From the NCBI GenBank assembly GCA_947464135.1, contig CANHVK010000004.1:1-61597 (forward strand): 61,597 bases of DNA, written 5' to 3'. The notes under the pieces were generated by a model. It was not told where the DNA came from, ran no database searches, and saw only the letters and a list, made by a program, of their open reading frames with translations. This DNA comes from Flavobacteriia bacterium. GTDB lineage: Bacteria; Bacteroidota; Bacteroidia; Flavobacteriales_D; Crocinitomicaceae. Shown in pieces: positions 8,410 through 21,448 of this stretch. The position numbers were made by a program, and so were the translations under genes. Position 1 is the stretch's first letter. Each line of letters begins with the position of its first letter.

Positions 8410-10122
8410 ATGGAAAAGAAAGATTTCGTAGTAAAATTACAAGCACTAACATCTACAGAAGATGTATTATCAGTATCTCGCGATGTCAATGAATTACGTT
8501 CGCAATTTGAAGATTTTTGTTTAGAAGAAGATCGTAAAAAACAAGTTTCTTTACTTGAAGCTCAGGCAAATGGTGAACAAGTAGAGTTTGTGGATGAGCC
8601 TGATTCAGTAAAAGAAGAATTTTACACTATATACACCGAGTATAAAGAAAAACGAAATAAACTTGTTTCTGAACAAAAGTTAGAGCAAGAGACCAATCTT
8701 CGCAAGAAAAAACATTTAATTGAAAGATTAAAAGAATTGATTGCAAATGAAGAACACATTGGTGCTGCTGTTCATACTTATAAAGAAATACACGAAGCTT
8801 GGAAAGAAGTTGGTGAGATTCCTCGTGAAAAGCGTCAGGATATACATTCTGAATATTCTAAATTGTTGGAATCATTCTTTTTTAATTTAAAGATTTACAA
8901 AGAACTTAAAGAGCATGATTTCAAACGAAATTTACAATTAAAGAACGAAATTATTCAGAAAGTTGAGGCATTATTAGCTGTTGAAAATATTAAAGAACTA
9001 GAAGGTCAAATCAAGGTTTATCAGAATGAATTTGATGATGTTGGACCTGTTGCCCGAGAATTGTGGGAAGAAATTAAGGAGAATTACTGGACTGCTGTAA
9101 AAGCTGTTTATAAGAAAATTAATGAATTCTACGAATCTAAAAAAGAAGCACAGCGTGTTAATATTGAGAAAAAACAGGTTCTAGTAGCAGGTGTTGAAGC
9201 TTTATTACAACAAGTTGATTCTTTCCAAACGACTAAAGATTGGGAAAATGCTACACAAACACTTTTAGGTTTACAAGAAACTTGGAAAACAGTTGGTATT
9301 GGTCCTAAAAAAGAAAATGAAGAAATTTGGGTTTCTTTTAGAGGAGTTTGTGATGCTTTCTTTGAAAAGAAAAGAGCATTTTATCAAGTAATTAGAGAAA
9401 AATTCGATGTTATTGCTGAAAAGAAACAAGCTATCATCGATAAAATGGAAGCGTTAAAAGAGAGTACGGATTGGAAAATCACTACTGATAAAGTACTTCG
9501 TTTACAAGAAGATTGGAAAAAATTAGGAAGTGCTGGTCAACGTAATGAACAAAAACTTTGGAGAGAATTTAGAAGTTTATGTGATGCTTTCTTTGAAAAT
9601 AAAAAGAAACATTTTGAAGATGAAGACAAAGCAAATATTGAAAACTTAGAATTGAAAAAAGGCTTAATTACTGAAATCGAAGCTTATGAAGTAAGCGAGG
9701 ATAAACAACAGGTAATTCAAGATTTAAAAGAGTTTGCTAATCGATTCAATGCAATTGGCAAAGTTCCATTCAAGGAGAAAGATGGTATTTATAATGCTTA
9801 TAAAAAGGCAATTGATGCACACTATACAAAAATTAAATTAGATGGTGAAGAGAAAGCTAAAGTACTTTTTGAAGCACATTTAGACACTCTTAAAGCGAAT
9901 CCAAACGCATCTAAATTGATCGAAAAAGAGCGTCGTGATTTGGAACAACAAATTACAAAACAGCAACAAGAGATTTCTCAATTAGAAAATAATCTTGGAT
10001 TTGTATCTCGTTCAAAAGCAGGAGATGCTTTACGTAAAGATGTAGAACATAAAATTGCTATAGCAAAAAATAGAATCAAAGACATGAAAAATAAAATCAA
10101 GTTATTGAAAATAAATGAATAA
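8410..10122 (+). CDS. DUF349-repeat coiled-coil protein
   Basis: A 570-residue, highly charged, alpha-helical cytoplasmic protein with five DUF349 repeats, each marked by a W/F-x-x-V/I/L-G core: WKEVG at residue 131, FDDVG at 208, WKTVG at 292, WKKLG at 369 and FNAIG at 446. A Lys/Glu-rich coiled coil fills about residues 490-565. DUF349 proteins are widespread in Bacteroidota and in actinobacteria, and their role is not settled. It overlaps the next gene by 8 bases, so the two are translationally linked. No signal peptide or catalytic motif is present. Confidence 0.9.
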   Translation: MEKKDFVVKLQALTSTEDVLSVSRDVNELRSQFEDFCLEEDRKKQVSLLEAQANGEQVEFVDEPDSVKEEFYTIYTEYKEKRNKLVSEQKLEQETNLRKKKHLIERLKELIANEEHIGAAVHTYKEIHEAWKEVGEIPREKRQDIHSEYSKLLESFFFNLKIYKELKEHDFKRNLQLKNEIIQKVEALLAVENIKELEGQIKVYQNEFDDVGPVARELWEEIKENYWTAVKAVYKKINEFYESKKEAQRVNIEKKQVLVAGVEALLQQVDSFQTTKDWENATQTLLGLQETWKTVGIGPKKENEEIWVSFRGVCDAFFEKKRAFYQVIREKFDVIAEKKQAIIDKMEALKESTDWKITTDKVLRLQEDWKKLGSAGQRNEQKLWREFRSLCDAFFENKKKHFEDEDKANIENLELKKGLITEIEAYEVSEDKQQVIQDLKEFANRFNAIGKVPFKEKDGIYNAYKKAIDAHYTKIKLDGEEKAKVLFEAHLDTLKANPNASKLIEKERRDLEQQITKQQQEISQLENNLGFVSRSKAGDALRKDVEHKIAIAKNRIKDMKNKIKLLKINE

Positions 10123-10792
10123 GTCTATCAATATATTCTTAATTCTATTTTTAATTCCTGCAATTGCTTTTTCAATTGTTGTTGGTTTTGATATTTCGAT
10201 AGAGTTTTTAAGAACGACTGGAAAGTACATTCCATACCAACAAACTATTTTTGCATCTTTTGCTGGTTTATTTTTTTTGATGGGAATTAGGCGGTCTTCT
10301 AAACGTTGGTCAGGTGTTCGTATGGTAAATCAAATTTCAAAATACCAATGGAATGAACCTATTGATAAACAACGAGTATCTCAAGTAAATTTATATTTAT
10401 TGATTGAGTCTATTACTCATTTAATGGTATCCATCACGTTTTTGATTTTGACACCTAAGTCAATATGGGTTTCTTGTGTGTTTTTTGCCTTAGGTTTTGA
10501 TCACCTTATTTTCTGTATTCTAGGAAACGTTAAAAAGCTTTGGAGAGTAGGGATTACAAATAAAGCGTTAGTAGTCGTTGATAGAGATTTTAAAGTGTTG
10601 TATTTTTCAGGTTTAAGAAAGGTTTCTGTTCATCAGCAAAGTGTCTTTTTTGATTATATCAAAGAGCTTCAGTTGTCTTTTCCTGTACAATGCATTAAAT
10701 CAGATAATAGACAATCATTTGTCGCTAAACTCGAAGAGAAAGTAGACAGAGATAAAGTCTTTTTTTCAGAAAGTATTAAAGATTTTAAATAA
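10115..10792 (+). CDS. Integral membrane protein with cytoplasmic C-terminal domain, function unknown
   Basis: A 225-residue protein with four likely membrane segments: about residues 6-26, 43-60, 94-112 and 117-137. A soluble region of about 85 residues follows with alternating strands (ALVVVDRDFKVLYFSGLRKV), which could be a PH-like or small beta domain. It starts 8 bases inside the DUF349 gene, implying translational coupling and a possible physical link to that protein. No named family was recognised. A strong terminator follows directly. Confidence 0.65.
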   Translation: MNKSINIFLILFLIPAIAFSIVVGFDISIEFLRTTGKYIPYQQTIFASFAGLFFLMGIRRSSKRWSGVRMVNQISKYQWNEPIDKQRVSQVNLYLLIESITHLMVSITFLILTPKSIWVSCVFFALGFDHLIFCILGNVKKLWRVGITNKALVVVDRDFKVLYFSGLRKVSVHQQSVFFDYIKELQLSFPVQCIKSDNRQSFVAKLEEKVDRDKVFFSESIKDFK

Positions 10793-10795
10793 AAC

Positions 10796-10824
10796 AAAAA
10801 AGAGCTATTAAAAAGCTCTTTTTT
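10796..10824. terminator. Bidirectional terminator between convergent genes
   Basis: AAAAAAGAGCT (10796-10806) pairs with AGCTCTTTTTT (10814-10824) around a 7-base loop, giving an 11-bp stem with A-run and T-run flanks on both sides. It lies between the membrane protein gene (plus) and the LOG gene (minus), and is built to stop transcription in both directions. Confidence 0.85.
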
Positions 10825-10828
10825 GTTT

Positions 10829-11518
10829 TTAAAAGTTTGGTGATAAATCGTGACTTTTATAAAAGTCTTCGATGTATTTTACTGCTTCATCAGCGGTATC
10901 AACTATTTTAAATAAGTTTAAATCTTCTGCTGAAATATTTGCTTCTTGTTCGAGCATTTGTTCTTTAATCCATTCAATTAATCCATCCCAGTAACTGTGA
11001 CCAATAAGTACAACAGGTCTTTTATTAATCTTTTTAGTTTGAATTAAAGTTAATGCTTCAAAAAGTTCGTCTAAAGTTCCAAGACCACCAGGTAAAATCA
11101 CAAAACCTTGAGCATACTTAACAAAAATCACTTTACGTACAAAGAAATAATCAAATTCTAAATTATGTTCTTGGTCGATATATGGATTGTGATTCTGTTC
11201 GAAAGGTAAATCAATATTAAGTCCTACTGAACGACCTTTTCCCTCTTGTGCACCTTTATTACCAGCTTCCATAATCCCTGGACCACCTCCGGTGATAATT
11301 CCGTACCCAGCTTGTGTTAGTTTTAAGGCAACTTCTACTCCTAATTGATAGTATTTGTTGTCAGGTTTAGTTCTTGCAGATCCAAAAATCGATATACATG
11401 GACCAATTTTTGACATGCGTTCATACCCCTCCACAAATTCTGACATTATCTTGAATATGGCCCAGCTATCGTTTGTCTTGATATCTGTCCAATCTTTTCT
11501 AGTTCTGTTCATGATCAT
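10829..11518 (-). CDS. LOG-family (TIGR00730) Rossmann protein, putative cytokinin riboside 5'-monophosphate phosphoribohydrolase
   Basis: A 229-residue protein with both LOG-family hallmarks: GGGPGIME (77-84) and PGGLGTLDE (143-151), the nucleotide and phosphoribose-binding elements. Characterised LOG proteins cleave the N-glycosidic bond of nucleoside 5'-monophosphates; in most bacteria the physiological substrate is uncertain. The start at 11518 is preceded by an alternative ATG two codons in. It is the last gene of the minus-strand run behind uvrA (75-base gap), possibly with its own promoter. Confidence 0.9.
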   Translation of the reverse strand: MIMNRTRKDWTDIKTNDSWAIFKIMSEFVEGYERMSKIGPCISIFGSARTKPDNKYYQLGVEVALKLTQAGYGIITGGGPGIMEAGNKGAQEGKGRSVGLNIDLPFEQNHNPYIDQEHNLEFDYFFVRKVIFVKYAQGFVILPGGLGTLDELFEALTLIQTKKINKRPVVLIGHSYWDGLIEWIKEQMLEQEANISAEDLNLFKIVDTADEAVKYIEDFYKSHDLSPNF

Positions 11519-11593
11519 ATTTTTTAACTAAACGCTCAAAATGCGTATTAGTTGTGTAACGATGTAAATTAAGAATTTGTTTCGAGTATTTAC

Positions 11594-14404
11594 TTAACTT
11601 TTATGATTTTTTAAGAGTGATTTAATATAAGGAGCAGTTTGAGATCGGGAATTCTTTTGCTTAGCCATTTCTTCAGGTGTTCCACAAAATAATATTTCAC
11701 CACCATTTTTACCACCCTCAGGTCCTAAATCAATAAGATAATCAGCTACTTTTATGATATCTAAATTATGTTCAATAACTAAAACAGTATTACCCTCATC
11801 AACTAATCTTTGTAAAACTATAAGCAACAAACGAATGTCTTCAAAATGCAAACCAGTTGAAGGTTCGTCTAAAATATAGATTGTTTTTCCGGTACCTTTC
11901 TTAGCTAATTCAGTAGCTAATTTAATTCGTTGCGCTTCACCACCAGATAGAGTAGTAGAAGCTTGACCAAGTTTTACATATCCTAATCCAACAGATAGTA
12001 AAGTCTCTAATATTCGATGAATTTTAGGAACTTTATCAAAAAACTGTGTTGCTTCTTCAATGGTCATTTCCAGTACATCACTGATTGATTTTCCTTTAAA
12101 ACGTACTTCTAAGGTTTCACGATTGTATCTTTTTCCATTACACTCATCACAATTAACATACACATCAGGAAGGAAATTCATTTCAATGACCTTAACACCA
12201 CCACCACCACACGTTTCACATCGTCCACCAGCTACATTGAAAGAAAAGCGACCTGGTTTATATCCTCTTATTTGAGATTCAGGTGCAGAAGCGTACAATG
12301 TTCTAATTTCAGTAAACAAATTTGTGTAAGTTGCAGGATTAGATCTTGGTGTTCTTCCAATAGGACTTTGATCAATTTCAATTACTTTATCTAAATGTTC
12401 CAATCCATCAATTTTATCGTAAGGCATTGGTTTTTTTACACCTTTGAAAAAATGAGCATTTAGAATAGGATATAATGTTTGATTTATTAAAGTAGATTTA
12501 CCACTTCCAGAAACTCCTGTAACACAAGTTAAAGTTCCCAAAGGGATTGAAATAGAAACATTTTTTAAGTTGTTCCCAGTTACACCTTTAAGGCTTAAAA
12601 ATTGTCCATTTCCACTACGTCGCTTTTTAGGGACTTCAATTTCTTTTTTTCCTAGTAAATATTCTGTTGTAAGAGAGTTTGCGTTTGTTAGTTCTTTAAA
12701 ATTGCAAGCATTTAAAATTTGCCCCCCATGAATACCTGCTCCAGGACCTATATCAACTAAAAAATCCGCTGCTTCTATCATTTCTTGATCGTGTTCAACT
12801 ACGATAACTGAATTTCCTCGATCTCGTAAATTCTGTAAAGATTGAATCAGTTTTGTATTATCTCGTTGATGTAAACCTATACTAGGTTCATCAAGTACAT
12901 ATAATACATTCATTAGTTCTGCGCCTATTTGTGTCGCTAAACGAATGCGTTGCGCTTCTCCACCAGATAAACTTCCTGCTGGTCGATTTAACGCAAGATA
13001 GTTTAGACCAACTTGTAAAATAAATGATAAACGGGATTTTATTTCTTTTAAAATTTCGGTAGCAATGGTTTTTTGTGCTGAATTTAATTTGTTTTCTAAA
13101 TTTTCAAACCATTGATAAAGCTCTTCGATATCCATTTTGGCTAAATCGCCTATATTTTTATTGTCTAGTACAAAATATAACGCTTCTTTTTTAAGTCTTG
13201 CACCATGACAAGAAGGACAGATCACTCTATTCATAAACGTTTGTGCCCAACGTTGAATACTAGCGTTTCCTTCATCAGAATGCCTTGTTATGAAATTAAT
13301 AATTCCTTCAAAGGTTATTTTTTGATATTTTTTTTGGTATTCAATACCTTCATTTCCGTAAAGGATAATTTGAAGAATATCTTGTGGTATTTTTTCAATT
13401 GGAGAATCTAAACTAAGATCTTCTCTATTTAAAATTGTTTGAAGTTTTTCAAAAATCCATGTTTTTTTGTATTCACCTAATGGAATAATACCTCCTTTTT
13501 TAATGCTTTTTGATGTATCTGGGATAATTTTAGAAATATCTGCTTCAGTTACTTCCCCTAAACCATTACAATGTTCACATGCACCATAAGGTGAATTAAA
13601 TGAAAATAGATTTGGTTCTGCTTCTTGGTAACTGATTCCTGAAGATGGACACATTAATAATCGACTAAAATGTCTTAATTCATTTGTATCAAAATCTAGG
13701 ATTGAGATGGTTTTTTCACCATGTTTCATTCCTGTTACTACAGAGTCGTAAACTCTTTTTCTATCTATATTTTGTATGTGTAATCGATCAACAACAATAG
13801 AAATATCGTGTATTTTGTAACGATCTAATTGCATTCCTGCGGTAATGTCTATCACTTGTCCATCTACCATTACTTTCGAGAATCCCATTTTTGAAATCTG
13901 TTCAAATAGCTCTCTGTAATGACCTTTTCTACCTCTAATTTTTGGAGCTAGGATACTGATTTTTTTGTCTTTGTATTGTTCTAAAATTAAATCGACAATT
14001 TGATCGTCAGAATATTTTATCATTGCTTCACCAGTGTTGTAAGATATTGCAACACCAATCCTAGCATATAATAATCTCAAAAAATCGTAAATTTCGGTAA
14101 TTGTTCCAACAGTTGATCTGGGTGATTTTGAAACGGTTTTTTGTTCAATTGATATAACAGGACTTAAACCATTAATTTTATCTACATCAGGACGTTCTAG
14201 ATTTCCTAAAAATTGCCTTGCATAAGCAGAGAATGTTTCAATGTACCTACGTTGTCCTTCGGCAAATATTGTATCAAAAGCAAGTGATGATTTTCCAGAA
14301 CCTGAAAGTCCTGTAAACACTACTAGTTTGTTTCGTGGAATGGTGAGATCTATGTTTTTAAGGTTATGTTCACGTGCACCAAAAATTTCTATGTTATTTT
14401 CCAC
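11594..14404 (-). CDS. uvrA: Excinuclease ABC subunit A
   Basis: Damage-recognition ATPase of nucleotide excision repair; it forms the UvrA2B2 complex that scans DNA. The 936 residues match the family length. There are two ABC ATPase halves, with Walker [10 protein letters not shown] (32-40) and GVSGSGKST in the second half, two LSGGEAQRI signatures and two LDEPS Walker B motifs. Zinc-binding pairs are visible (CEHC and CPSC in the first half, CETC and CDEC in the second), so both zinc modules look intact. It is preceded by the lytic transglycosylase gene with only 12 bases between, which suggests read-through from the exopolysaccharide operon. Confidence 0.97.
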   Translation of the reverse strand: MENNIEIFGAREHNLKNIDLTIPRNKLVVFTGLSGSGKSSLAFDTIFAEGQRRYIETFSAYARQFLGNLERPDVDKINGLSPVISIEQKTVSKSPRSTVGTITEIYDFLRLLYARIGVAISYNTGEAMIKYSDDQIVDLILEQYKDKKISILAPKIRGRKGHYRELFEQISKMGFSKVMVDGQVIDITAGMQLDRYKIHDISIVVDRLHIQNIDRKRVYDSVVTGMKHGEKTISILDFDTNELRHFSRLLMCPSSGISYQEAEPNLFSFNSPYGACEHCNGLGEVTEADISKIIPDTSKSIKKGGIIPLGEYKKTWIFEKLQTILNREDLSLDSPIEKIPQDILQIILYGNEGIEYQKKYQKITFEGIINFITRHSDEGNASIQRWAQTFMNRVICPSCHGARLKKEALYFVLDNKNIGDLAKMDIEELYQWFENLENKLNSAQKTIATEILKEIKSRLSFILQVGLNYLALNRPAGSLSGGEAQRIRLATQIGAELMNVLYVLDEPSIGLHQRDNTKLIQSLQNLRDRGNSVIVVEHDQEMIEAADFLVDIGPGAGIHGGQILNACNFKELTNANSLTTEYLLGKKEIEVPKKRRSGNGQFLSLKGVTGNNLKNVSISIPLGTLTCVTGVSGSGKSTLINQTLYPILNAHFFKGVKKPMPYDKIDGLEHLDKVIEIDQSPIGRTPRSNPATYTNLFTEIRTLYASAPESQIRGYKPGRFSFNVAGGRCETCGGGGVKVIEMNFLPDVYVNCDECNGKRYNRETLEVRFKGKSISDVLEMTIEEATQFFDKVPKIHRILETLLSVGLGYVKLGQASTTLSGGEAQRIKLATELAKKGTGKTIYILDEPSTGLHFEDIRLLLIVLQRLVDEGNTVLVIEHNLDIIKVADYLIDLGPEGGKNGGEILFCGTPEEMAKQKNSRSQTAPYIKSLLKNHKS

Positions 14405-14416
14405 GATTTAATTTGT

Positions 14417-15334
14417 TTAGTAGTTATGGTAGGGCTTCAAATTTTCTGTATTTAAAGGTAACAATAAAGTATAGTATTTGTTTTTAATAGTAAGTCTAGT
14501 TGTTTTAATCCAAGGATTTAATTTTCGAAGAATTTTAATATTTATCCCTTTTGAAATTGACCATTCAGCTAGATTTGAAATAGATTGTTTTATTTTAATA
14601 CTGGTCGTTTTTAATGAAGGATAGCGGTGTTCTACTGGTATGTTAAATCCATATTTATCTGGGTTTTCTAGGATTAATTTTATTGCTAAAATACGGAAAA
14701 CATATCTTGCTGTTTCTTCATTTTGTTCTAGGTCAAAGTAACTTTTCGCTTTTTGCCAAGTCTTATCTTGTAAGACTCCATGAATACCCCTGTTGTATGC
14801 TGCTGCTGTCAATACCCAATCATTTAATTTTTCTTTTGCTGTTTTCAAATATGCACACGCAGCTTTAGTACTTTTTGTAACATCTAATCTTTCATCTACT
14901 TCATCATTGATCGTAAGATTAAACTCTTTCGCTGTAAATGGCATAAATTGCCAAAATCCTTGCGCTCCAACTTGACTTGTAGCTTGTTCAACTAAAGCAC
15001 TTTCAATTACTGCAAGATATTTGAAATCAGAATGAATGTTTGATTTTTTTAAAAGCCTTTCTAGTATTGGAAACCATCTATTAGATCGTTTTATTATTAA
15101 GCTAGTTGCTGATTGAAAATAGGTGTTAACTAAAATTTCACGATCTAATCGTTCTCTTATATCCCAGTCTTTTAAGATAATTTTCTCACCAGCAAAATAC
15201 ATATACTCAGGAATTGCTGGTAAAGTTTTTACCTCGGTTGAAACTTTAGGTTCTTTTTTTATAATGACTTGGTTACAAGAAATAAGTGTTATTGACAATG
15301 ATAATATTGTCAATACAATTAATCTGAAAAACAT
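14417..15334 (-). CDS. Lytic transglycosylase lipoprotein (MltD-like, SLT domain)
   Basis: Cleaves peptidoglycan glycan strands in the periplasm. The 305-residue protein has a lipoprotein signal with lipobox LISC (Cys20). The SLT domain covers about residues 95-215: catalytic E111 in AVIESALVE, GFWQFMP, and AAYNRGIHGV near its end. The remaining C-terminal region looks like a degenerate LysM-type module rather than a clear repeat. It is one base from the upstream WecA/MraY-type gene, so co-translation with the polysaccharide genes is likely. A lytic enzyme here may open the wall for the export machinery or act in general wall turnover. Confidence 0.88.
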   Translation of the reverse strand: MFFRLIVLTILSLSITLISCNQVIIKKEPKVSTEVKTLPAIPEYMYFAGEKIILKDWDIRERLDREILVNTYFQSATSLIIKRSNRWFPILERLLKKSNIHSDFKYLAVIESALVEQATSQVGAQGFWQFMPFTAKEFNLTINDEVDERLDVTKSTKAACAYLKTAKEKLNDWVLTAAAYNRGIHGVLQDKTWQKAKSYFDLEQNEETARYVFRILAIKLILENPDKYGFNIPVEHRYPSLKTTSIKIKQSISNLAEWSISKGINIKILRKLNPWIKTTRLTIKNKYYTLLLPLNTENLKPYHNY

Positions 15335-15335
15335 T

Positions 15336-16391
15336 TTAAGGTTGTTTAAATTTTAAAGTAATCCTGTATAAAGGAATAAAAATCAATAAAAAGAATGTAA
15401 CAAATATTGCTACAGGAAAATAAGTTTTATTTAATGTAAAATGTATCATCAATAATGAAATTATAGATGATAATAAACTAATTCCTATAAATAAGTACCA
15501 AACTTGTTTGTCTTTTAAACCTGCATAAACTAAATGATGAGTTGTATGGTCTTTACCACCTACCATTGGAGATTGTCCTCTTTTTAATCTATTAATTACA
15601 ACAGTTAGTGTGTCAGAAGCAGCTGGAGTAAATGCAACTAAACAAATAGCAAAACCTGTCCAAGAAGGGGCAAAACCATTTGTTCCAATATTCCATAAAT
15701 TGTGTGTTGTTACAAACGCTACAAATAAACCTATGAATTGACTACCTGCATCTCCCATAAATAATTTTGATGGGTTGATATTATAATATAAAAAGCCACA
15801 TAATGCACCAATTACAGCAACAATTGAAATTGAACTTATATCAAAATGAAATCCTTCTACCATAAATCGTGCTGTTAAGGAAGTTCCAAGAATAAATAAA
15901 CATACAGTTCCAGTAATACCATCCATATTGTCCAACATATTCAGTGAATTCATTAAAATAATCACCCACGAGATTGTTAACAAAGAATCTAAAAGATAAT
16001 TATGAGTAAGATCAATGATAGATCCTGTGAAAACAAATATTACCCCACATAAAATTTGTACTAATAGTTTAGCAATAGGTTTCGTATTATATGCATCGTC
16101 TGCTAAACCCATTCCAAAAGCAAGAGTTCCAGAAAGTAAAAGCCCTATAAATTCTTGATTATGAAATAATTTATCTGAAACAAAGCTGTAAACAATAAAT
16201 GAAAAAAGAAAAACAATGTAAAAACTCACACCACCTAATGAAGGTTTAGATTGATTACTCCATCTAACAACAACATCATTTTTATTTCTTATACCTAATG
16301 ATTGTGAAAAAGTAAGTAATAATTTATTTGCTGATAACGAGAAAATTATTCCTCCAACAAAAAAGGCTATGTATGCTAAAATGTTTTCCAA
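15336..16391 (-). CDS. Undecaprenyl-phosphate sugar-1-phosphate transferase (WecA/MraY family)
   Basis: An integral membrane enzyme of the polyprenyl-phosphate glycosyl-1-phosphate transferase family, 351 residues and about ten membrane segments. Family motifs are present: the DDAYN segment near residue 98, LNMLDNMDG near 148 and FMGDAGSQFIG near 211, which supply the Mg-binding and catalytic aspartates. Being in an exopolysaccharide operon and not a mur cluster, it most likely starts the repeat unit by loading a sugar phosphate, often GlcNAc, onto undecaprenyl phosphate (inference). It follows rfbC with a 2-base gap. Confidence 0.88.
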   Translation of the reverse strand: MENILAYIAFFVGGIIFSLSANKLLLTFSQSLGIRNKNDVVVRWSNQSKPSLGGVSFYIVFLFSFIVYSFVSDKLFHNQEFIGLLLSGTLAFGMGLADDAYNTKPIAKLLVQILCGVIFVFTGSIIDLTHNYLLDSLLTISWVIILMNSLNMLDNMDGITGTVCLFILGTSLTARFMVEGFHFDISSISIVAVIGALCGFLYYNINPSKLFMGDAGSQFIGLFVAFVTTHNLWNIGTNGFAPSWTGFAICLVAFTPAASDTLTVVINRLKRGQSPMVGGKDHTTHHLVYAGLKDKQVWYLFIGISLLSSIISLLMIHFTLNKTYFPVAIFVTFFLLIFIPLYRITLKFKQP

Positions 16392-16393
16392 AA

Positions 16394-16935
16394 CTAAAAT
16401 TGAGTCGCAAATTTAGAAAATTCTGTTGCAATTTGATCTTTTTCTGAAATAATTGGTGATTTAACCTTCCAATCTATTCCTAAATCTGTATCGTTCCATA
16501 ATATTGCACCTTCAGATTCTTTATTGTAATAATTAGTGCATTTGTATGATAAAATTGAGTTTTCTTCTAACGAAACAAATCCATGTGCAAAACCTTCCGG
16601 AATCCATAATTGTAGTCCGTTTTCATCGGACAATTCAATAGAAAAATGTTTACCAAAGGTTGGTGAATTTTTACGAATATCTACAACTACGTCGATAACT
16701 TTTCCAAATGGTACACGAACTAATTTCCCTTGAGCATAAGGCGGATTTTGAAAGTGAAGGCCTCTAACTACATTTTTTATTGAAAGCGATTCATTTTCTT
16801 GAACAAAATCTAACGAATAACCAATGTATTCATCAAATTTTGCTTTATGAAAACTCTCAAAAAAATACCCTCTTTCGTCATTGAATTTTTTAGTGTGTAT
16901 AACGACTAATCCTTCTATTGATGTTGATTCAAATT

Positions 16936-16939
<4 letters not shown>
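16394..16939 (-). CDS. rfbC: dTDP-4-dehydrorhamnose 3,5-epimerase
   Basis: Third enzyme of dTDP-L-rhamnose synthesis: epimerises C3 and C5 of dTDP-4-keto-6-deoxyglucose. The 181-residue cupin has the catalytic base H62 in RGLHFQNPPYAQGK, the IPEGFAHGF motif (113-121), the YKCTNYY segment with the catalytic tyrosine and a C-terminal WNDTDLGIDW. Length is normal. It overlaps the tyrosine-kinase gene by 4 bases (ATGA-type). The partner genes rmlA, rmlB and rmlD are not in the window. Confidence 0.94.
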
Positions 16940-19379
<2,440 letters not shown>

Positions 19380-19383
<4 letters not shown>

Positions 19384-20132
19384 TTCGAAAAGATTTTAAA
19401 AAACGTGTAAGCTGAAATTGCTGTAGTAACTAGTGATAAATATGGAGTATATTCTTTTGTTAATTCTAATGGAATATTCACTCTCTCTTCGATAAATATA
19501 TAGTCGTTAGCTTGCACTAACATTTCACCTGCTTCAAGTTTATCTATAGTTGATAAATCAATGATATAGACTTTACGTTTATTATTTTCTGTGCGCACAA
19601 TGCGAATGTTATCAGCACTTCCCCTTTCAGGTATTCCCCCTGACATTGCTATAACTTCTAATAATGTAGTTTTAGCATTATTTAGTAAGATAATTGAAGC
19701 AGTACTTCCATTACCTTTAAATACAATTACACGGGAGTTAGAAATTGTTAATTTTATGTATGGATCATTAATATATTTTGAAAACTCTTTAGTTAGCAAT
19801 TCTTCACACTCTTTTACTGTTAATCCTTGTAATTCTAGATCTCCAATTAACGGAATATAGGTTTTACCATCTTTTCTAATAGTGAAATCACCAGTTCCAA
19901 GTGAATTTTGATTGTTTCCTAAAAATAGCTTTTCTCCATTATTAGCCATTACGTTAAATGATATTTTATCATCTACTGCAATTTTATAATCAGGATATGG
20001 AGCACGAGCCAATGTGTCAAATTTAAAATCACTCCCCTTAGGAATTTTGAAAAGTTTGTTTCTTTGTAAAGAACAAGATTGAGATGATATTATTAATATT
20101 AGGAGAATTAATGGATATATTAGTTTTTTCAT
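19380..20132 (-). CDS. Wza-like polysaccharide export lipoprotein
   Basis: Outer-membrane or periplasmic partner of the tyrosine kinase, providing the export conduit. The 250 residues begin with a lipoprotein signal ending SQSC (Cys20). A polysaccharide export (Poly_export) domain spans about residues 45-130 and an SLBB-type domain follows to about 205. Near the C-terminus is a hydrophobic segment (YLSLVTTAISAYTFFKIF), which in the Bacteroidota form replaces the amphipathic barrel helix of E. coli Wza. It overlaps the kinase gene and the glycosyltransferase gene by 4 bases each. Confidence 0.9.
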
Positions 20133-21295
20133 TTATTTAATAATTTATAGTAAAGTTCTTCCACATCTTTTACCAATCTAGTGTAATGAAATTTGTCTTT
20201 AACAAATTCCCAACCATTTTTTGAAAAAGATTCTCTTTTTACTTTATCATTAATTAGTTCCAATAGTTTTATCGAGAATAAATTAATATCGTTTTTAGGT
20301 ATTATATATCCGGTTTCACCATCTAAAACAATATCTCTTATTCCTCCAACGTCAGTTGTTATAATAGGAATACCTGAAGCTTGTGCTTCAATTAAACTGA
20401 CTGGTGTACCTTCGTTATCAGATGTTAAAGATATTATATCCATACCAGGATTAAATGTTGCTATATCAAATATCCAAGAAGTTAGTATTACTATATCTCC
20501 AAATTTATTATTGATTTGAGAAGCTCTTATGGAAATATGTTCAGTTAAATCTCCATCTCCAACTATAAAGACTTTGATTTTAATGTTTTGATTTTCTTCT
20601 AAAATTTTATTGATTACATCTAGGAAAAAATCATGGTTTTTTATTTTGGTAATTCTACCGATGATTGCGATGGCAATTTCATCATCTTTTATTCCAAATT
20701 CATTTCTAGTTTTAGTTCTTTTTTCTTCTCTATTTAGATTAAATTTAACTAGATCAAATCCTAACGGAATTACGAACGTTTTATCTGGTGCAGAAATTTT
20801 ATGAATATCACAAATTTCCTTTTTTTGTTTTTCGCTAATTGTAATAACCGCTGAGGTTTTTTTCGCTAGGTTTCTTTCAATTAATTTTATTAGTGCTGTT
20901 TTCCATTTAGAAAAATATGAATGGAAAACATGTCCGTGATAAGTGTGTACTACTATTGGTACTTTACATGCGAAAGCAGCTCTTCTGCCTAATGCACCCG
21001 CTTTAGAAGCATGAGTATGAACTATGTCTGGTTTAAATTCTTTTATGATTGCTTTTATTTTTTTGTAGGCCTGTCTATCAGTTTTAAAATTTGGAATTCG
21101 TTTAAGTTCTTTTACTAAAGTAGGTTTAATTTGGTATTCTTCAGGGATATGAAATGAATCAGTTTCACCTTCTTCAGGTAGACCACCAATTAGAACTGTT
21201 TCAAAATCATCATTTAAAAAACGCGTTAAAAAAGTTGCATTGTAGGTAGGACCTCCAAGATTAAACCTGTTTATTATGCGTAAAACTTTAGGCAT
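20129..21295 (-). CDS. Family 4 glycosyltransferase
   Basis: GT-B fold enzyme, 388 residues, probably adding a sugar to the lipid-linked repeat unit on the cytoplasmic face. The C-terminal half has the GT4 donor-binding region EAQASGIPIITTDVGGIRDI, with the E-x7-E type glutamates, and an upstream IAIIGRITKIKNHDF. The N-terminal half has the acceptor domain with HTHASKAGALGRRAA. It is the first gene of the minus-strand operon. A -7-like CAAATTTA (21321-21328 on the plus strand, TAAATTTG on the minus) lies 25 bases upstream of the ATG without a clear TTG at the right distance. Donor and acceptor cannot be told from sequence. Confidence 0.9.
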   Translation of the reverse strand: MPKVLRIINRFNLGGPTYNATFLTRFLNDDFETVLIGGLPEEGETDSFHIPEEYQIKPTLVKELKRIPNFKTDRQAYKKIKAIIKEFKPDIVHTHASKAGALGRRAAFACKVPIVVHTYHGHVFHSYFSKWKTALIKLIERNLAKKTSAVITISEKQKKEICDIHKISAPDKTFVIPLGFDLVKFNLNREEKRTKTRNEFGIKDDEIAIAIIGRITKIKNHDFFLDVINKILEENQNIKIKVFIVGDGDLTEHISIRASQINNKFGDIVILTSWIFDIATFNPGMDIISLTSDNEGTPVSLIEAQASGIPIITTDVGGIRDIVLDGETGYIIPKNDINLFSIKLLELINDKVKRESFSKNGWEFVKDKFHYTRLVKDVEELYYKLLNK

Positions 21296-21448
21296 TAAAT
21301 TAAATAATAAAATTAATCTGCAAATTTAATTTTTTATATTGAAACATACTAATGCACTTTTATAACTATTTATTTGTTCACAACTTATTTGTATATACTC
21401 TAATTGTATTTTTAAAAATCTAATTTTTGTATATCAAATACATTTGTT

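Noticed and set aside
12060-12275. Plus-strand ORF opposite uvrA with a Pro-rich stretch
   Set aside because: Antisense of the Gly-rich zinc region of UvrA; no independent support.
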